Assembly: GCA_030532895.1 (NCBI GenBank)
Contig: JAUNKF010000005.1
Coordinates: 88,780 to 152,779 of the forward strand
DNA length: 64,000 nucleotides
Reading direction: 5' to 3'
Source: Lautropia sp.
GTDB taxonomy: Bacteria; Pseudomonadota; Gammaproteobacteria; Burkholderiales; Burkholderiaceae_E
Position numbers and translations under genes: made by a program. This document shows, one piece after another, positions 34,009-43,619 of the stretch. Position 1 is the first letter of the stretch. Each line of letters begins with the position of its first letter. The notes under the pieces are model-generated. The model did no database searches. It saw nothing but the letters and a program-made list of their open reading frames with translations, and had not been told where the DNA came from.

Positions 34009-35039
34009 TGCGGTGCGCCAATAAGGTTCAGGTTGTGGATGGCCCGTTTGAAATCGCCCATCGGGGTATTGGGCATGCCGATGCGGGCGATGGCGTATCG
34101 GTCGACGGGCGCCTGGTTGATGCCGCGGATGGTGCTCACGGCATGGTGAAAGCCGGCCTGAGCCAGCAAGTCGGGCATCCAGACCGAAGATCGTCCACCA
34201 GGGTAGGCGAAGCTGTCGACCGGTTGCTGACACAGGTTCTGCAAGGTCTGCCGTGAGGTGCTCAGTTCGTGCAGCAACTGGTCACGATTGAGGTGCTTGG
34301 GGTCGACATGGGAGACGGTATGGCCACCAATGCTGAAGCCTTCGGCGGCGATCGCCTGCACTTCGGCCGGTGTCATCCGTTCGGCTTTCAGCCAGGGCAG
34401 ATCGGCCGGTTTGAGTTGGGCAGCCAGACGCGAGAGTGTTTCCTCGATGCGCAGGGCATTGTGTGACCAGAGGGTTTCCAGGAGCAGGATGCACGTATCC
34501 CGCCGATGGTTGGGCGAGAGCGACAGGGTGGGCGGCAGCTCTGGCAGGCCCAGCGCCAGCGTGTCGAGCGTTGACTTCGAGGTGCCGGCCATCATGGCGA
34601 TGACCTGATCCCACCACAAGGGGATGTTTTCTTCGAGCTTGCCGGTGACGACATAGACCGTGGCGGGCAGCTCATATTGTTTCAGCATGGGGGCTGCAAT
34701 CTGCAGATTGTCGCGGTAGCCGTCATCGAACGTGATGGCTACCGAGCGCGGCGGCAGTGGCTCACCGGCCAACAAGCGGGTGACGGCGACATCCAGTGGC
34801 AGCACCTGCGCGCTTTTTTTCAGCCAGGCCAATTGCTCGGCAAAGCGCTGCCGCGACACGCACATGCCCAGTTCAAAGGGATCGGCACGAGGGTCATCGA
34901 TCACCCGGTGATACATCAGGACGAGCAGACGGTTGCTGTGGCTCATCAGTCGGGTGATTTTGCTGTCGTAGATCCCCCCGATGTCCACCAGCGGCGAGAT
35001 CAGCCGTTTCAGAAGTTGTTTGCTGTGATGTTTCAGCAT
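34005..35039 (-). CDS. Polysaccharide deacetylase family protein (NodB domain)
   Basis: A 344-residue NodB-type protein. The metal ligand motif is FDDGYRDN and a GGHTVSHVDPKHL block supplies the HxxxH pair, followed by FAYPGGR. A YHRV motif lies near the start. Such enzymes remove acetyl groups from GlcNAc/GalNAc residues in glycans. It belongs to the XrtA-type deacetylase group by its N-terminal region (LLKRLISPLVDI). ATG 35039 overlaps the end of the upstream AsnB-like gene by seven bases, and its own stop overlaps the next start. Confidence 0.85.
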   Translation of the reverse strand: MLKHHSKQLLKRLISPLVDIGGIYDSKITRLMSHSNRLLVLMYHRVIDDPRADPFELGMCVSRQRFAEQLAWLKKSAQVLPLDVAVTRLLAGEPLPPRSVAITFDDGYRDNLQIAAPMLKQYELPATVYVVTGKLEENIPLWWDQVIAMMAGTSKSTLDTLALGLPELPPTLSLSPNHRRDTCILLLETLWSHNALRIEETLSRLAAQLKPADLPWLKAERMTPAEVQAIAAEGFSIGGHTVSHVDPKHLNRDQLLHELSTSRQTLQNLCQQPVDSFAYPGGRSSVWMPDLLAQAGFHHAVSTIRGINQAPVDRYAIARIGMPNTPMGDFKRAIHNLNLIGAPH

Positions 35040-36937
35040 CGATGTGTCGAGCCACGGTTGGGCTGATCCAGGAAGCGTTTCATCCAGACTTCCAGAATCA
35101 TCATCATCCACAGCAGTTCTCCGCGATCTAGCAGTCCCTGCTGGTGTTCATTCACCATACGCTGAACGCCGTTGAGGTCGAACAGGCCGCGCTCGCGGAA
35201 GGCGCGGCTGTTGATCGTATCCTGCAACATGGGCCTCAGCTCGTTGCGGAACCATGCAGCCAACGGAATGGCAAAACCCTGTTTCCGTTTGGCCAATACC
35301 TCGGCAGGCAGCAGCCGCGCTGCCACCTGCTTCAAGGCATATTTGCCATTGTCTCCCCTTAGTTTCATCGAAACTGGCAGACGGGCAACGAATGCCAACA
35401 ATTTCTGATCCAGTAATGGCGCACGCGCTTCGAGGGAATTGGCCATACTGGCGCGATCCACCTTGGTCAGGATGTCGTCGACAAGATAGGTATCCATATC
35501 GCCTGACAATATCTGCTCCAGCCGGTTCGCGATGTCCGGGCGGATGAACCGTTGACGCACGCTGCCGAATGGATCCTGGCGCGCACGCTGGCCGAAGAGC
35601 AGCGCCAGATCCGGTTGGCTGGCCAAGCCGACCATGCCCAGATAATCATCGGGCCAACCCTGCGCCAGCCGCTCGCCCATGCGGGCGAATCGTCTGGATT
35701 GGTTGTCGGGCAGCAGCCGGGAACCCAGTTTCAGGATGTCGGGGGCCAGGCCCAGACTGGCCTTTTTCAGCCTCTGCAGGCGTTGATAGCGCTGATAGCG
35801 CGAGTAGCCGGCAAAAAGTTCGTCACCCCCATCGCCAGAGAGCGCCATTTTCACGTGCTGGGCTGCCAGGCGCGAAACCAGGTAGGTTGGAATGGCCGAT
35901 GAATCGCCAAAGGGTTCATCGAAATACCAGGCGAGCGATTCGAGCAGTTCGGCCGCATCCGGTTGTACCACCAGTTCGTGATGGTCGGTGCCCAGGTGTT
36001 GGGCAACCCGTCGGGCATCGGGCAATTCATCGAAGGCGGCTTCCTCGAAGCCGATCGAGAAGGTTTTCAAGGGGGACGACAGGTGACGGGTCATCAGCGC
36101 GCAGACGACGCTGGAGTCCAGCCCACCGCTCAAAAATGCGCCAAAAGGTACGTCGGAAACCAGCCGAACGCGCACGGCTTCATCCAGCTCGGCTTCCAGA
36201 CGCTCGATCAGCGATGGCTCATCCGCCGTCCATTTTGGCTCGAAATCCACGCGGCCATAGGCATGCTGTTCGATCTCTGTGGCCTGTCCGTTCCGTTGCG
36301 GTCGGATCCGAACCCAGTGACCGGGCATCAGCTTGCCGATGCCTTCAAAAATCGTCTGGGGGGCCGGAATGTAGCCGAGGCTGAAAAAATCCTGAATGGC
36401 CTCGGCCGAGACCGATGGTTGCCAGCCGGGTACGGCCAGGAGCGTCTTCAGTTCTGAGCCGAAGCCCAGCAGTCCCGGCGACAGCTCACCGAGATACAGC
36501 GGTTTCTTCCCGATCCGGTCTCTGGCGAGGATCAGTTCCTGTCGGTCTAGATCCAGGATGGCGATGGCGAACATGCCGCGTAGGCGGGCGAAACAATCGG
36601 TGCCATATTCGGCATAGGCGTGAGCGATGCACTCGGAGTCCGAGTCGCTCAGAAAGACATGGCCGCGCGACTGCAACTCGGTGCGAAGCTCGCGGAAATT
36701 GTAGATCTCGCCATTGAAGACCAGTTGCACCCGGCCACCACGGGCATGAACCGGTTGGTGCCCGCCTGCCACGTCGATGATGGCGAGGCGTCGCATGCCG
36801 ATCATGCTCCAGTCAGTGACGAAAGTGCCCTGGTCATCCGGCCCCCGGTGCACGATCGAGGCACACATGGCGTTCAGCACATCAGGGGCGGGCAGAGGGC
36901 GCCCATCGAGGGAAATCAGTCCGGCAATGCCACACAT
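35033..36937 (-). CDS. Glutamine-dependent amidotransferase, AsnB-like (XrtA-associated type)
   Basis: A 634-residue asparagine synthetase-like enzyme. The N-terminal Cys2 (MCGIAGLISLDGRPLP) is the glutaminase nucleophile, with HRGPDDQG and FNGEIYNFRELR further in the glutaminase domain; the synthetase domain has the PP-loop FLSGGLDSSVVCALM and the SGDGGDELFAGYSRY motif. The C-terminus ends in a WMMMILEVWMKRF block typical of the XrtA-associated family. In glycan loci such enzymes amidate a carboxyl group, for example of uronic acids. ATG 36937 directly precedes the catalytic Cys; the open frame extends 60 bases further but must be processed or unused. Confidence 0.85.
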   Translation of the reverse strand: MCGIAGLISLDGRPLPAPDVLNAMCASIVHRGPDDQGTFVTDWSMIGMRRLAIIDVAGGHQPVHARGGRVQLVFNGEIYNFRELRTELQSRGHVFLSDSDSECIAHAYAEYGTDCFARLRGMFAIAILDLDRQELILARDRIGKKPLYLGELSPGLLGFGSELKTLLAVPGWQPSVSAEAIQDFFSLGYIPAPQTIFEGIGKLMPGHWVRIRPQRNGQATEIEQHAYGRVDFEPKWTADEPSLIERLEAELDEAVRVRLVSDVPFGAFLSGGLDSSVVCALMTRHLSSPLKTFSIGFEEAAFDELPDARRVAQHLGTDHHELVVQPDAAELLESLAWYFDEPFGDSSAIPTYLVSRLAAQHVKMALSGDGGDELFAGYSRYQRYQRLQRLKKASLGLAPDILKLGSRLLPDNQSRRFARMGERLAQGWPDDYLGMVGLASQPDLALLFGQRARQDPFGSVRQRFIRPDIANRLEQILSGDMDTYLVDDILTKVDRASMANSLEARAPLLDQKLLAFVARLPVSMKLRGDNGKYALKQVAARLLPAEVLAKRKQGFAIPLAAWFRNELRPMLQDTINSRAFRERGLFDLNGVQRMVNEHQQGLLDRGELLWMMMILEVWMKRFLDQPNRGSTHRC

Positions 36938-36950
36938 GGTTCGGAAAATG

Positions 36951-38177
36951 TCAGGGCTTGATGGTGTCGGGGTCGTTGGGGGCGCTGGCATCCGCACCGC
37001 TACTGGATGGTGCAGGGCCGTACAGATGCATCAGTTGCCGGGCCACGGCGGGAATGGAAGCCTTAGCTTGCACCCGTTGACGCGCGATTTCCCCCATGTC
37101 TGCCAGGCGGTCATGCCCAAGCAGATGGGCGGTGCGCAGGCACTCGACCAGCGCGGGACGGTCACCGGGCGGAAACAGCCAGCCGTTGACGGATGATTCG
37201 ATGAAATCCTCGGTGCCGCTGACGCGGGATCCGATCATCGGCAGGCCGGCGGCCATCGATTCGAGCAGCGTGTTCGACAGTCCCTCAGCGTAGGAGGTCA
37301 GCACACCCACATCGGCGGCGGCCAGATGCTGGGCCACATCGAGGCTTTGCCCCATGAAATGGATCTGGTGGGCACACCCTCGGGCCTTGGTCTGGGACTC
37401 AAGCTCGGCCTGCAGGGAACCGCTGCCGACCAGCACGAGCCTGACCCGCTGATCTGGCCGAAAGGCGTCGGCCCAGGCGTCGAGCAGCAGATCGACCCCT
37501 TTTTCCCGTTCCAGCCGGCCTACATAGACCATCACCAGTTCCTCGTCCGGATAGCGTGTTTCCCGTGCCTGACGACGGGCTGCAGGCGAGTGCTCGAAAC
37601 GCTGGGTATCGACGGCGTTCGGAATCTGGAAGATCCGGGTGGCTTCAAAGCCTGCCTGCATCAGCCGCTTTGCCAGCATGTGGCTGATGGCCTGCATCAT
37701 GGCAGGTTTCAGCAGCCGGCGCTTCAAGCGCATGATGACACTGGGGTGCTCGGCCAGAATGCCGCCGTTCAGTTCGGTATTGCCCGTGAGTTTCACGAGC
37801 ATGTTTTTTTTCAGGAAGCGGTTGGCGATGGCCGTGGTCACCGCCATGTTGTTGGCGATATGGCAATGCAGTGCCCGTATCTGATGCCGGCGACGGCACA
37901 ACAGGCTGATCAGCCGAAGTTGCAGGATCAGCCCACCAAAGAGCGGAATCCGTGGGTAACGCAAACGGATGATCTCCACATCGCCATCCCGCTCGGTGGC
38001 CTGCTGTGATCCCCAGGGCACCATCGGTGCCACGATCGTGCAGGGGACTCCGTGTCGGCTGAACCATCGGCTCAGTGTGCCGACCTGGGCCTCGGCGCCA
38101 CCACCGCCCAAGGCCGGGTACACGCTGTCGAGGATCATGAAGATCCGTTGGGCTTGATCAGTGTGCTCAGGGGTCAT
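36951..38177 (-). CDS. Glycosyltransferase family 4 protein
   Basis: A 408-residue retaining GT-B glycosyltransferase. The N-terminal domain holds MILDSVYPALGGGGAEAQV and the C-terminal half has VYVGRLEREKGVDLLLDAW, FMGQSLDVAQHLAAADVGVLTSYAEGLSNTLLE (shown as a block), and the E-x7-E pattern of GT4 enzymes. It adds one sugar of the repeat unit on the cytoplasmic side. Its start overlaps the stop of the AsnB-like gene by four bases (ATGA). Confidence 0.88.
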   Translation of the reverse strand: MTPEHTDQAQRIFMILDSVYPALGGGGAEAQVGTLSRWFSRHGVPCTIVAPMVPWGSQQATERDGDVEIIRLRYPRIPLFGGLILQLRLISLLCRRRHQIRALHCHIANNMAVTTAIANRFLKKNMLVKLTGNTELNGGILAEHPSVIMRLKRRLLKPAMMQAISHMLAKRLMQAGFEATRIFQIPNAVDTQRFEHSPAARRQARETRYPDEELVMVYVGRLEREKGVDLLLDAWADAFRPDQRVRLVLVGSGSLQAELESQTKARGCAHQIHFMGQSLDVAQHLAAADVGVLTSYAEGLSNTLLESMAAGLPMIGSRVSGTEDFIESSVNGWLFPPGDRPALVECLRTAHLLGHDRLADMGEIARQRVQAKASIPAVARQLMHLYGPAPSSSGADASAPNDPDTIKP

Positions 38178-40015
38178 GCTGCTTGGGTGTCATGGGCATG
38201 GCGCTGGAACCAGAGTTCCAGCACCAGCAACTGATACAGTTCGGAGGCGTGATCCCAGGCATGACGCTGATGACGTGCAAGCAGCTTGCGCACGGCATCC
38301 ACTTCGATGTATTGCCACAGATGGGCGTTGGGTGATTCCAGTGTGTCGTTGAGCAGTTGCCGGAAGGGGCCGTTACCACGCATCCAGAGGCTCACCGGCA
38401 GCCCGAAGCCTTGCTTTTTCTTGCGTCGGATCGCTTCTGGCAGCGTGCTGTTCATGGCTTCCTTGAACAGGGCACGCTTGTTCGTGCCGTGCAGCTTGAA
38501 ATACGCGGGCAGTCGTGCCGTGTATTCGACCAGATGCCGATCCAGATAAGGAAAGACGACCGACACATCGGCCGTGCGGCAGGCACCCGTCACCTTGACG
38601 ATGTCGTTGTCCGAGATCGCCATCAGCAGATCGAGATGCATCAGCCGGTGCAGTTCGCTCGGCGCCGGCAGCTCCTTCCAGATGGCCCGTTGCAGATCGA
38701 GCGAGGCATCACGACCCACCTGGGCGCGGAAGCCGGCCGTCAGCAGCGTGTCGTAATGATCGGAGGCGAAAGAGTCGTCGGTGTAGAAACGATCCGGATT
38801 TGGCAGGCTGCCACGTTCGATGAAATTCCGGATCCGGTTTGCCCAGCGCTGATCGGTGCCGGACAGGTGTCGATGCGCCTGCTTGCCGATGGCCCGGATG
38901 AACGCTGGTGCATGAAAATACAGACTGAAAATCCGGTCTTTGAGGTAACGCTCATTGCCCCCGAAAATTTCATCCCCGCCATCACCGGCCACCAGCAGAT
39001 GCTTGCCGGCGTCGGCGGCCATCTTGGCACAGTAATAGGTGGGAATGGCCGAGGCATTGCCAAAGGGTTCGTCAAAGGCGTCGATCAAGCGCGGCAGTGC
39101 ATCGACAGCCTCCTGCTCATTGACCCGGCGTTCATGGGCGTCCAGTCCAAACGTGCTGGAGGCGATACGGGCATATTCCAGCTCGTCATAACCGGGTTCG
39201 GCAAAACCGATCGAAAAGCTCGACACCACTTCGGGTGCGGCGTTGCGGGCCAGAATGCCGCAGATACTGGAGCTGTCGGTACCACCGCTCAGAAAGGCGC
39301 CCCAATCACGGTTGTGCTGCGGGCGGTATTGGCGCACATTGTCGATGATGTGGTCACGCAGCTGGATCGCGGCCCGCGAGCGCCCCAGGTGCAGGTCTTC
39401 CGGGTACCGAAGCTGCCACCAGGACTCGACCTCGGCGATATCGTCCTGATAGCGTAGACGCTGGCCACCGCCCAGCTTTTCGACACCCTGATAGATCGCG
39501 CTGCGTGCGGGCACATAATAAAAATTCAGATAGTGGTACAGCGCCGAGGCTGACAGCTCGGGTCTGGCCAGGCCCGTGCCGAGCAACAGGCGCATGTCGG
39601 AAGCCGCGGCCAGCCCTTGATCAGGCACGTTCACATAGCAGACGGGCCAGGTCTTGAAGGCATCGGTGATGACCTGGACAAGGCTGTTGGCCAGATCCCA
39701 GCAGATCAGCACGAAACGCCCCGTGCACTGTTCGACGGGGGCCTGCCGGTAGTCGAGCCAGGCTTGCATGACGGCGCCGAGATCGTCCTGAACCGGGCCG
39801 GCGCTCATGCCGATCGCACCTACCTGGGTATCGCCCTTCATGTGCCACCCGGCGCCCTGCCATTGCAGGCGCAGGTGCTGGCCATTGGCCAGCGTGCCCT
39901 GCTGATGGTGGCGCAGCGCATCCGGCTGTTGGCCGGGCCAGACCGTCGTATCGGCCAGGCTCTCGTGTGCTGACCGGATGTGCAGCAGGAAATTACCGTT
40001 GATGGACACGCTCAT
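38174..40015 (-). CDS. AsnB-like protein lacking the glutaminase cysteine
   Basis: A 613-residue asparagine synthetase homologue. The synthetase half is intact: PP-loop AFLSGGTDSSSICGI and VAGDGGDEIFGGNERYL. But the N-terminus reads MSVSINGNFLLHI, without the Cys2 of class II amidotransferases, and the following glutaminase-like domain lacks HRGPD and FNGE motifs. It may use ammonia, act on a different substrate, or pair with the complete AsnB-like protein at 35033. No upstream codon restores Cys2. ATG 40015 overlaps the end of the glycosyltransferase gene by 23 bases. Confidence 0.8.
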   Translation of the reverse strand: MSVSINGNFLLHIRSAHESLADTTVWPGQQPDALRHHQQGTLANGQHLRLQWQGAGWHMKGDTQVGAIGMSAGPVQDDLGAVMQAWLDYRQAPVEQCTGRFVLICWDLANSLVQVITDAFKTWPVCYVNVPDQGLAAASDMRLLLGTGLARPELSASALYHYLNFYYVPARSAIYQGVEKLGGGQRLRYQDDIAEVESWWQLRYPEDLHLGRSRAAIQLRDHIIDNVRQYRPQHNRDWGAFLSGGTDSSSICGILARNAAPEVVSSFSIGFAEPGYDELEYARIASSTFGLDAHERRVNEQEAVDALPRLIDAFDEPFGNASAIPTYYCAKMAADAGKHLLVAGDGGDEIFGGNERYLKDRIFSLYFHAPAFIRAIGKQAHRHLSGTDQRWANRIRNFIERGSLPNPDRFYTDDSFASDHYDTLLTAGFRAQVGRDASLDLQRAIWKELPAPSELHRLMHLDLLMAISDNDIVKVTGACRTADVSVVFPYLDRHLVEYTARLPAYFKLHGTNKRALFKEAMNSTLPEAIRRKKKQGFGLPVSLWMRGNGPFRQLLNDTLESPNAHLWQYIEVDAVRKLLARHQRHAWDHASELYQLLVLELWFQRHAHDTQAA

Positions 40016-43000
40016 ATTCTCTCCACATGGCCTCGACCATGGCTTCTGGACTGTAATGTTCTGACACGCGCTGCTGGCCAGCCATACCGATCCGTTGCCG
40101 AAGCTCGGCATCATCGATCAGCCGTTGCATGGCCTCGCTCAGCGCAGGCACATCGGTGGCCTCGACCAGCAGGCCGTTCATGCCGTCCTCGATGATTTCC
40201 GGTGTGCCACCGACACGGGTGCCGATGACCGGGCGGCCCAAAGCCATGGCCTCCAGAATCACGTTGGACAGTCCCTCGCGCAAAGAGGGCAGTACGACGA
40301 TATCGGCAGCAGCCATCAGCGTGGGGACATCATCACGTTCACCGAGCAGGATGGCCTTGCCACCCAACCCCAGTGCCTGAATCTGCTGCTGCAGGGGTTG
40401 TTCCAGTGGCCCGCCACCGGCCAGCAGCAGTCGGGCGGCCGGACGGCTGTCGAGCAGTCTGGCAAAAGCCATGAGCAGCCGTGGCAGGTTCTTGTGCTCG
40501 ACCAGGCGACCGACGAAAAGCAGCAGGATGCTGCCTTCTGCCTGCCCATCTTCCGCTTCGGACATGCCCCGCTCATCCGATGAGGATAGATACTGTTGCC
40601 GCAACACAGCCGCCGCCGCCTGATCCGGCACAGGACGTGCCACCCCGTTCGGGATGATCCGGAACGCATCAGCCGGCCACGGCATCTGCCGCGCGGCATA
40701 ATCGGCGCCCATCTGCGAATTGGAGATGATGCTGGCCGATTGGCTGCTGACCCAGCGTTTCAGTTGCCATTGCTGCTTGCCGTACCACTCGTAGGTGCCT
40801 CGCACCGAGCTGATCAATACCGGGCGACGTGTCCTGGGCAGCAGCCGGCAGGCAATGGCACCCCATAGTTCGGCCGTGAACGAAAAACAGTGAATGACAT
40901 CGGGTTGCCAGTCACGCATGGTGGCTCTCAGGCGGCACACGAAACCCGGATCGACCCGATGTCGTTTGTCGATCCGGACTGTCGGCACCCCGGCCTCGTG
41001 CAGCACATCCACCAGAAACGAGGGATGACGGAAATACACGACCACACAGTTCAAGCCCTGTCGTTTGAGACCCAGCGCCAGTTGCACGATCTGACGCTGG
41101 CTGCCGCCCACTTCCATCTCGTCGGTCATCAGCATGATCCGCGCCGGGCGTGCCGGGGCACCCTGATCCGATCCGCCTGTTTCGAGGACGGGGGCAGCCG
41201 GGCCAAAGCGAAGGGGGACACCCGGTTGCTGCGCCATCATCTGGTCGAGCAATTTGCCGGCTTCGATGTCCACATCGAAGTCCTGGCAGATCGTGGTGCG
41301 CGCGTTGTTGGCCAGCCGTTGGCGCAGCGGGGCGTCGTCGAGCAGCGTCCAGATGGCGGCCGCGAGGGCTGGCACGTCACCGGGGGGGACGAGCAGGCCG
41401 GTGTGATGATCGCTGATCAGCTCGGGAATGCCCGAGACACGGGTGGAGATGACCGGGGTGCCGCTGGCCATCGCCTCCATCAGTGCCACCGGAATGCCAT
41501 CGGCATTGCCATCGGCCAGCATCACCGAGGGCAGTACGAACATCGTGGCCTGGTGCATGTGATCACGCACTGCTGCTTGCGGCAGTGCACCGGTCAGGCG
41601 TACCTGTGAGGTCAACCCGTGGCGGTCGATGGCCTGTTGCAGCGTTTCACGCAGCGGGCCATCGCCGATGATGTCACATGTAAAAGGCACGCCTTCGGCT
41701 TTCAACTGGGCGCAGGCGTCGATCAGGTGAATGAAGCCCTTGATGGGATCGAGACGGCCCACAGCCATGATGCGGGCACTGTCTCTGCCTTCCGGCTGGA
41801 AGCGGATCTCGGCAGGCAGCACGCCACAGTGGATCACGGCCAGCCGATCATGCAGATGGCCAGGCATCCGGCGGCTCAGCTGCCGATGGTTGTGCGCCGA
41901 AATGGTGACGCTGAAATCAGCCTGACACAGCTTGCCGCTCAGATCCTGATCATGGATGAAAATGTCGTGTGCATGGCCGGTGAAGCTCCAGCGTGTGCCC
42001 AGCCGATTGCTCAGGATTCGTGCGGCCGTGCTTGGATACGTGGCCCAGTGAGCATGCACGTGGTCTGGCGCGAAGGCTTCGATACGGGCGAGCACTGCCA
42101 GCGTGCGCCACCAGCTCACCAGCGACTTCGCCAGTTCGATCGGCCGCTTCCACAGGCTTTTCACGAGCGGCCAGAGCTCACGCATGCTTTTGATCGGATG
42201 CAGGATGACGAGCGGCAACACCGCTTTCAGGCTCTTTACGCCCATCGGCGGATAGATCACCTGGTCGAGCATCTGCTCGGCATCCGGTTGCACCATCGGC
42301 TCATGCGCCGCTTTCAAGGACAGGATGCGGATATCGACGCCGCGTCGTGCCAGCGCACTGATCTCGCGCACGATGAAGGTTTCCGACCAGCACGGAAAAA
42401 GCGACACCAGGTACAGCACTTTCAGCGGCCGCCTGCCCGTGCCTGCCGGCTCGGTGCTCCAGCGGTGCAGGTTGCGGTTTTGCAGGTATTCGAGAAAACC
42501 CAGCACGATGAAGAGGTGCATTTCCACAAAAGTGCTGGCCAGTCGCACGGGCAGCCAACGTCGGGTGGCGGGGGCCAGTCGGGCCAGGGCCGCCATCACG
42601 ATCACGCTCAGCTCGATGGCCAGCAACAGTGAAAACACCACTGAGCCACCCGCCAACGCCAGCGTGGCGAGCAGCATCAGCATCAGGGCCACGGGCGTCA
42701 GCAGCCGGCAGACCTTGTGCGAAAAAAAGCCGATGAAAGCCGGGTTGCGCCGTGGGTCGATCAGTGCCGGGCACAGCTGCAACAGTTGGAAATTGCCGGC
42801 CAGTGTGCGGATTTTCCGGCGTTTTTCCTGGGCCATCGAGGCCGAGGGCAGGTCGTAGGCAATGGCGCCGGCCTCGAAGCCCACACGGTGTCCATCCAGC
42901 ACCATCTGCATCGGGATCAGCACATCATCGAGTACCGTTTCAGCCGGAATCGGTCGGAAAGCCGAGCGCCGGATCGCGTAGAGCGCGCCGGTGGCGCCGA

Positions 43001-43619
43001 TGGTCGAGGCCACCTCGCTTTCAGTACGGCGCAACCATTTTTCATAGCGCCAATAAGCGTCCAGTCCCTGACCGACGAAATCCTGGTCGTTCACTTCCAG
43101 CTGCAGTTCGCCACTGATCGCAGCCCGATCAGGTTCGTGCATCAGCGCTTCCACCAGCAGGCGGATCGCTTTGGGGTCGAGCCGCTGGCGGGCATCGTTC
43201 AGGATCAGGATCGGTTGATCGCACTGAGCGATGGCGTCGTTCAGTGTGGCCGACTTCCCGCGGTGCTCGTCATGACGCAGCACGCGGATGCGGGGGTCGC
43301 CGATGCGTTCGGCCGCCTGGGCCGTGGCCTCATCCGGCCCGTCGATGGCGAGCACCACCTGTAAACGCTCGGCCGGGTAGTCGCTGTCGAGGCAGCTGCG
43401 AATCTTGCGCTCGATCATCGTGGCGGCATGACGGGCGACGATCACGACCGCCACGTCGGGCAACGCCTCGTCGGGGATCGGTGCGCGTGTGCGCGGTGAG
43501 GCAGCCTGATCACGCAGCAGCCGCTTGCGCTGCCACCTCAGCAGCAGCGGGTAGCCCAGATAGGTGTACAGCATCCAGGCACAGGCGGCGATAAAAACGA
43601 TCAGCCAGAACGTGTTCAT
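39993..43619 (-). CDS. Triple glycosyltransferase fusion: GT2 plus two GT4 domains
   Basis: A single 1208-residue open frame. Residues about 1-390: a membrane-bound GT2 (helix at the start; VAVVIVARHAATMIERKI; RHDEHRGKSATLNDAI; the acidic motif LNDARQ; ETVLDDVLIPMQMV; three helices at 305-390). Residues about 398-775: a GT4 domain (VLYLVSLFPCWSETFIVREI to AVGRLDPIKGFIHLID and the E-x7-E region IPVALMEAMASGTPVIS). Residues about 830-1208: a second GT4 (IMLMTDEMEVGGSQRQIVQ, FVGRLVEHKNLPRLL, LSNVILEAMALGRPVIG). It could add three sugars in series. It overlaps both neighbouring genes. Confidence 0.88.
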   Translation of the reverse strand: MNTFWLIVFIAACAWMLYTYLGYPLLLRWQRKRLLRDQAASPRTRAPIPDEALPDVAVVIVARHAATMIERKIRSCLDSDYPAERLQVVLAIDGPDEATAQAAERIGDPRIRVLRHDEHRGKSATLNDAIAQCDQPILILNDARQRLDPKAIRLLVEALMHEPDRAAISGELQLEVNDQDFVGQGLDAYWRYEKWLRRTESEVASTIGATGALYAIRRSAFRPIPAETVLDDVLIPMQMVLDGHRVGFEAGAIAYDLPSASMAQEKRRKIRTLAGNFQLLQLCPALIDPRRNPAFIGFFSHKVCRLLTPVALMLMLLATLALAGGSVVFSLLLAIELSVIVMAALARLAPATRRWLPVRLASTFVEMHLFIVLGFLEYLQNRNLHRWSTEPAGTGRRPLKVLYLVSLFPCWSETFIVREISALARRGVDIRILSLKAAHEPMVQPDAEQMLDQVIYPPMGVKSLKAVLPLVILHPIKSMRELWPLVKSLWKRPIELAKSLVSWWRTLAVLARIEAFAPDHVHAHWATYPSTAARILSNRLGTRWSFTGHAHDIFIHDQDLSGKLCQADFSVTISAHNHRQLSRRMPGHLHDRLAVIHCGVLPAEIRFQPEGRDSARIMAVGRLDPIKGFIHLIDACAQLKAEGVPFTCDIIGDGPLRETLQQAIDRHGLTSQVRLTGALPQAAVRDHMHQATMFVLPSVMLADGNADGIPVALMEAMASGTPVISTRVSGIPELISDHHTGLLVPPGDVPALAAAIWTLLDDAPLRQRLANNARTTICQDFDVDIEAGKLLDQMMAQQPGVPLRFGPAAPVLETGGSDQGAPARPARIMLMTDEMEVGGSQRQIVQLALGLKRQGLNCVVVYFRHPSFLVDVLHEAGVPTVRIDKRHRVDPGFVCRLRATMRDWQPDVIHCFSFTAELWGAIACRLLPRTRRPVLISSVRGTYEWYGKQQWQLKRWVSSQSASIISNSQMGADYAARQMPWPADAFRIIPNGVARPVPDQAAAAVLRQQYLSSSDERGMSEAEDGQAEGSILLLFVGRLVEHKNLPRLLMAFARLLDSRPAARLLLAGGGPLEQPLQQQIQALGLGGKAILLGERDDVPTLMAAADIVVLPSLREGLSNVILEAMALGRPVIGTRVGGTPEIIEDGMNGLLVEATDVPALSEAMQRLIDDAELRQRIGMAGQQRVSEHYSPEAMVEAMWREYERVHQR

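Noticed and set aside
34009-34233. N-terminal extension of the polymerase/ligase frame
   Set aside because: It overlaps the deacetylase gene and is rich in Arg, His and Pro, unlike the start of a membrane protein.
38174-40015. Frameshift as the reason for the missing glutaminase cysteine
   Set aside because: The frame is continuous and the upstream codons in all frames give no MCG start; the glutaminase motifs are missing throughout the domain, not just at its start.
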